This document shows positions 61,589-64,000 of a stretch of 64,000 nucleotides of DNA, piece after piece. Positions within the stretch are counted from its first letter, which is position 1; every line of letters begins with the position of its first letter. Source of the stretch: Gammaproteobacteria bacterium. GTDB lineage: Bacteria > Pseudomonadota > Gammaproteobacteria > Steroidobacterales > GCA-2729495. Location of the stretch: positions 1,414,992 through 1,478,991 of the forward strand of contig CP054183.1 of assembly GCA_015709695.1 (NCBI GenBank). The letters are read 5' to 3'. The translations under genes and the position numbers were made by a program. The notes under the pieces are model-generated. The model was not told the origin of the DNA, made no database searches, and was given only the letters and a program-made list of their open reading frames with translations.

Positions 61589-63246
61589 GCGAAGCTCCCG
61601 GCCGCGAGCACGTCGGCGAGGCTGTCGACGTCGAGCCAGTGGCCGGTGGTGTAGACCACGCGGATGCGTTCGCCGCGGGCCACCAGCTCGCTCAGCAGGT
61701 GGTGCAGCTTGGCCTGGCGGTTGGCGGGCAGCGCCGCCATCGCGCTCACCACGGCGCGCAGGCGCGGCAGCGCCCGCGCGCGCACCCGCAGGAAGCCCAT
61801 CCACTCGCCGTGGCGCTCGCGCTCGGGGATGTCCTCGGCACAGCGCGTGAGCGTGATGTCATGGTAGAAGGCGTGGCGCGAGTGCGGTTCGCTGCAGCTG
61901 ACGTAGTCGGCGGCACGGCCGCGGTTCACCGAGTCGCGCCAGTCGGTGTCGGCCACCACCACGAAGTCGTCCGCGGGCTCGGCGAGGTTGTCGACGATGT
62001 AGCGCTTGAAGATGACGTCGCCGTAGGAGACGTAGAGGTCGCTGCCGTCGTCGGCATCGGCCTCCAGCGCGCGGGCCAGCGACAGCAGCTCGCCGGTGTC
62101 GGCGTACTGCGGGTTGTCCACGTAGGCGAGTCCGGGCAGGTCGATGGCCTCGGGCAGGTAGCCGCGCACCACGGTGATGCGTTTGATGCCCGCGGCATTG
62201 TAGGCGGCGACGATATGCGCCAGCAGCGGCTGGCCGCGCACCTCCACCATGGCCTTGGGCCGGTTCGCGGTGAGCTCGCCTAGCTCCGAGCCGCGCGAGG
62301 CCGCCAGCACCACCACGCGCGCATCGTTGGCCTGCCGCGGCAGGTAGCGCTCCTCGGCCTCCTGCAGCTCGGATGCCCCCTGCAGGCGGAAGATCTCGCG
62401 CACCGGCGCCACGCGGTCCTCCATGGCCTGCAGGTTCTGCTCGCGCGCCAGCGTGGCGGCGCAGGCCTGCATGGCGGGGATCGCCGCGCGCAGCAGGTGG
62501 TTGGCCCAGATGGCGATGGAGAAGCCAGCCTCGCGGAACACGTCGGTGGGGGTGGCGTAGTACTTGGTGGGGACGATGACCACCGGGCTCCTGTCGGCCC
62601 ATTCGCGCTTGAAGGCCAGCACCTCCTTGGGCGTGGCGAGCGCGCTGTGGATGAGGATGCCGTCGGAGCCGGCGGCGTGGTAGGCCTCGGCGCGGCGCAT
62701 GGCCTCGGCCAGACCCCAGCCGGCGATGAAGGCCTCGACGCGGGTGATGATGCAGAAATCGTCGTCGCGCTGCGCGTCCTTGCCGGCCTTGATGCGGCTG
62801 CAAAACTCGTCGATGTCGGCGAGCTGCTGCTTCTCGCCGTCGATGAAGCTGTTGGTCTTCGGGTAGATCTTGTCCTCGATGCACACCGCGGCCACGCCGC
62901 GCTGCTCGAGCTTGCGCACCAGGCGGCGCACGTTGTTGAAGTTGCCGTAGCCGGTGTCGCCATCGAGCAGGATGGGCACGGTGGTGGCATCCACCATGAA
63001 CTCCAGCATCTCCAGCACCTGGGTCCAGGAGGCCTCGTTGCTGTCGCGCACGCCGTACTGCGCCGACATGCACAGGCCGCCGGCCCACAGGCCCCTGAAG
63101 CCGGCCTCCTCGCCGATGCGCGCGCTGATGCCGTTGTGGGCCTCGAGCAGGAATTCGAGTTCCGCGCTGTGCAGCAACTGGCGAAAGCGCGTGGTCCGGC
63201 GCAGCCGTCCGGATGAGGGTTCCGGTGCCCTGGGGTTCGCTGCCAT
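61585..63246 (-). CDS. pepM: Phosphoenolpyruvate mutase fused to a nucleotidyltransferase
   Basis: A 553-residue fusion. Residues about 20-300 are PEP mutase: [29 protein letters not shown] and the hallmark [10 protein letters not shown] beginning at residue 124 (EDK-x5-NS). Residues about 310-550 are an NTP-transferase domain with [21 protein letters not shown]; the usual AAGxGxRL reads AASRGSEL, so two signature residues differ. PEP mutase forms the C-P bond, the first committed step of nearly all phosphonate synthesis. In other bacteria this fusion supplies CMP-AEP (PntC). Confidence 0.95.
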   Translation of the reverse strand: MAANPRAPEPSSGRLRRTTRFRQLLHSAELEFLLEAHNGISARIGEEAGFRGLWAGGLCMSAQYGVRDSNEASWTQVLEMLEFMVDATTVPILLDGDTGYGNFNNVRRLVRKLEQRGVAAVCIEDKIYPKTNSFIDGEKQQLADIDEFCSRIKAGKDAQRDDDFCIITRVEAFIAGWGLAEAMRRAEAYHAAGSDGILIHSALATPKEVLAFKREWADRSPVVIVPTKYYATPTDVFREAGFSIAIWANHLLRAAIPAMQACAATLAREQNLQAMEDRVAPVREIFRLQGASELQEAEERYLPRQANDARVVVLAASRGSELGELTANRPKAMVEVRGQPLLAHIVAAYNAAGIKRITVVRGYLPEAIDLPGLAYVDNPQYADTGELLSLARALEADADDGSDLYVSYGDVIFKRYIVDNLAEPADDFVVVADTDWRDSVNRGRAADYVSCSEPHSRHAFYHDITLTRCAEDIPERERHGEWMGFLRVRARALPRLRAVVSAMAALPANRQAKLHHLLSELVARGERIRVVYTTGHWLDVDSLADVLAAGSFA

Positions 63247-63263
63247 GATCTGCCCTGCCCGCT

Positions 63264-64000
63264 TCAGACGCGGTAGCGGTACTCCCGCCCCGCCTCGCGC
63301 TCGATGTCGGGCGGGTAGCTGGCGCGCTTGTCGGCGTAGTACTGCGCCAGGTGATCGCCCTCGCTGGCGCGATTGTAGGTGTAATAGAGCACGCGGCGCG
63401 CATCGCCGGTGTGGTTGGGCGCGGAACGGTGCGGGATGAAGGAATCGAAGAACACCGCGTCACCCGGTTCCGCCTCGATGTGCAGCCAGCGAAGGCCGGC
63501 GAGCTGCGCGGCATCGAGCGGCTCCCACTCGCGGCCGATCAGCCGGTGGGCGCCGGCGAAGCCGCTGGCCATCTCCAGGCAGCCGTTGGCGATGGTGGCG
63601 CGATCGACCGTGACCAGCGCGGTGATGTGCAGCGACGCATAGCGCGACCAGCCGGCCTGCACGTCCTGGTGGGGCTCGAAGCCGCCGCCACCCGGCAGCT
63701 TGAAGTTGATCTTGTCCTTGAACAGCACCGCCGGTTCGCCCAGCAGCTGGCCGCAGGCGCCCTGCAGCGCCGCGCCCGTCGCCAGGCTGCGGAAGCCCGC
63801 ATGCCAGGGCAGCACGTTTTCCATGCGGTTGAGCAGGCGCCGTCCGTCGCGCGACTGCTCGAAATACATCATGTGGCGGCCCGCGGTTTCCGGCCAGGCC
63901 TGCACCTCGTCGGTCCAGCGACGGATGTCCGCCACCTCGGCGGCACCGAACAGGCGCGGCACCACCACATGGCCCTCGGCGCGGAAGCGCGCCACCTGGC
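63264..64000 (-). CDS. PhyH-family Fe(II)/2-oxoglutarate dioxygenase (5' end outside window)
   Basis: At least 243 residues of a phytanoyl-CoA-dioxygenase-like protein, with the N-terminus running off the window: the sequence before [13 protein letters not shown] continues in frame. The metal triad is H-x-D in [11 protein letters not shown] and the distal His in [17 protein letters not shown], whose Arg would bind 2-oxoglutarate. PhnY*-type relatives hydroxylate 2-aminoethylphosphonate at C1. It is 17 bases upstream of pepM on the same strand, so hydroxylation of AEP or a derivative is a reasonable guess. Confidence 0.85.
   Translation of the reverse strand, partial: QVARFRAEGHVVVPRLFGAAEVADIRRWTDEVQAWPETAGRHMMYFEQSRDGRRLLNRMENVLPWHAGFRSLATGAALQGACGQLLGEPAVLFKDKINFKLPGGGGFEPHQDVQAGWSRYASLHITALVTVDRATIANGCLEMASGFAGAHRLIGREWEPLDAAQLAGLRWLHIEAEPGDAVFFDSFIPHRSAPNHTGDARRVLYYTYNRASEGDHLAQYYADKRASYPPDIEREAGREYRYRV

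Overview
The window is a very GC-rich stretch of bacterial chromosome with tightly packed genes, many joined by ATGA or GTGA stop/start overlaps. The housekeeping blocks (hda next to purM-purN, pssA beside proS, dcd-apbC near metG, rsx genes ending in nth, homodimeric aceE with aceF and lpd, nadC, rnt, yajQ, ppiB) point to a gammaproteobacterium. I cannot name the genus. No rRNA, tRNA, CRISPR array, prophage or intact insertion sequence was seen.

Layout. 1-12 kb: a DUF58/transglutaminase pair, then rimI, a family-4 uracil-DNA glycosylase, pssA, proS, a lytic transglycosylase, wrbA, hda, a PgsA-like enzyme and a DUF2066 protein. 12-22 kb: purMN, dcd, apbC and metG, with an unusual HEAT-repeat Ser/Thr kinase plus two PilT-type ATPases between apbC and metG. 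22-27 kb: an electron-transport cluster in the order rsxA-C-D-G-E-nth. It lacks rsxB, and its RsxA has lost the conserved cysteines. 27-41 kb: a DMT transporter, a PEBP protein, the pyruvate dehydrogenase operon, an M17 aminopeptidase, RNase T, a PuuD-like membrane protein, nadC, a Nudix hydrolase, yajQ and ppiB.

41-45.9 kb: a less GC-rich pocket with an AbrB/Doc toxin-antitoxin pair and a small conserved gene, followed by a PAS-GGDEF-EAL protein and a metallo-beta-lactamase-fold hydrolase. 45.9-53.4 kb: a minus-strand operon of MetF-like, corrinoid protein, UroD-family methyltransferase, MetH-activation-like protein, RACo-like corrinoid activator, pterin methyltransferase and amidohydrolase. 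Together these look like a corrinoid-dependent demethylation route that feeds methyl groups into tetrahydrofolate, comparable in logic to chloromethane utilisation but with a different gene set.

53.7-64 kb: a second minus-strand operon, with almost every junction overlapping. It encodes a PhyH dioxygenase, PEP mutase fused to a nucleotidyltransferase, phosphonopyruvate decarboxylase, AEP transaminase, a second nucleotidyltransferase, a small membrane protein, a CDP-glycerol-transferase-like enzyme, a YejM/PbgA-like membrane sulfatase-fold protein and a YidC paralogue. I read this as synthesis of 2-aminoethylphosphonate (possibly hydroxylated), its activation with CTP and its attachment to a cell-envelope polymer or lipid, with a dedicated insertase. 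It is the best candidate here for an undescribed system. A dispersed repeat (GGTGCCAGG..CGGGCTTGTCGGG) occurs at 45.8, 53.5-53.7 and 55.2 kb, and one copy encodes the N-terminal signal segment of the YidC paralogue.
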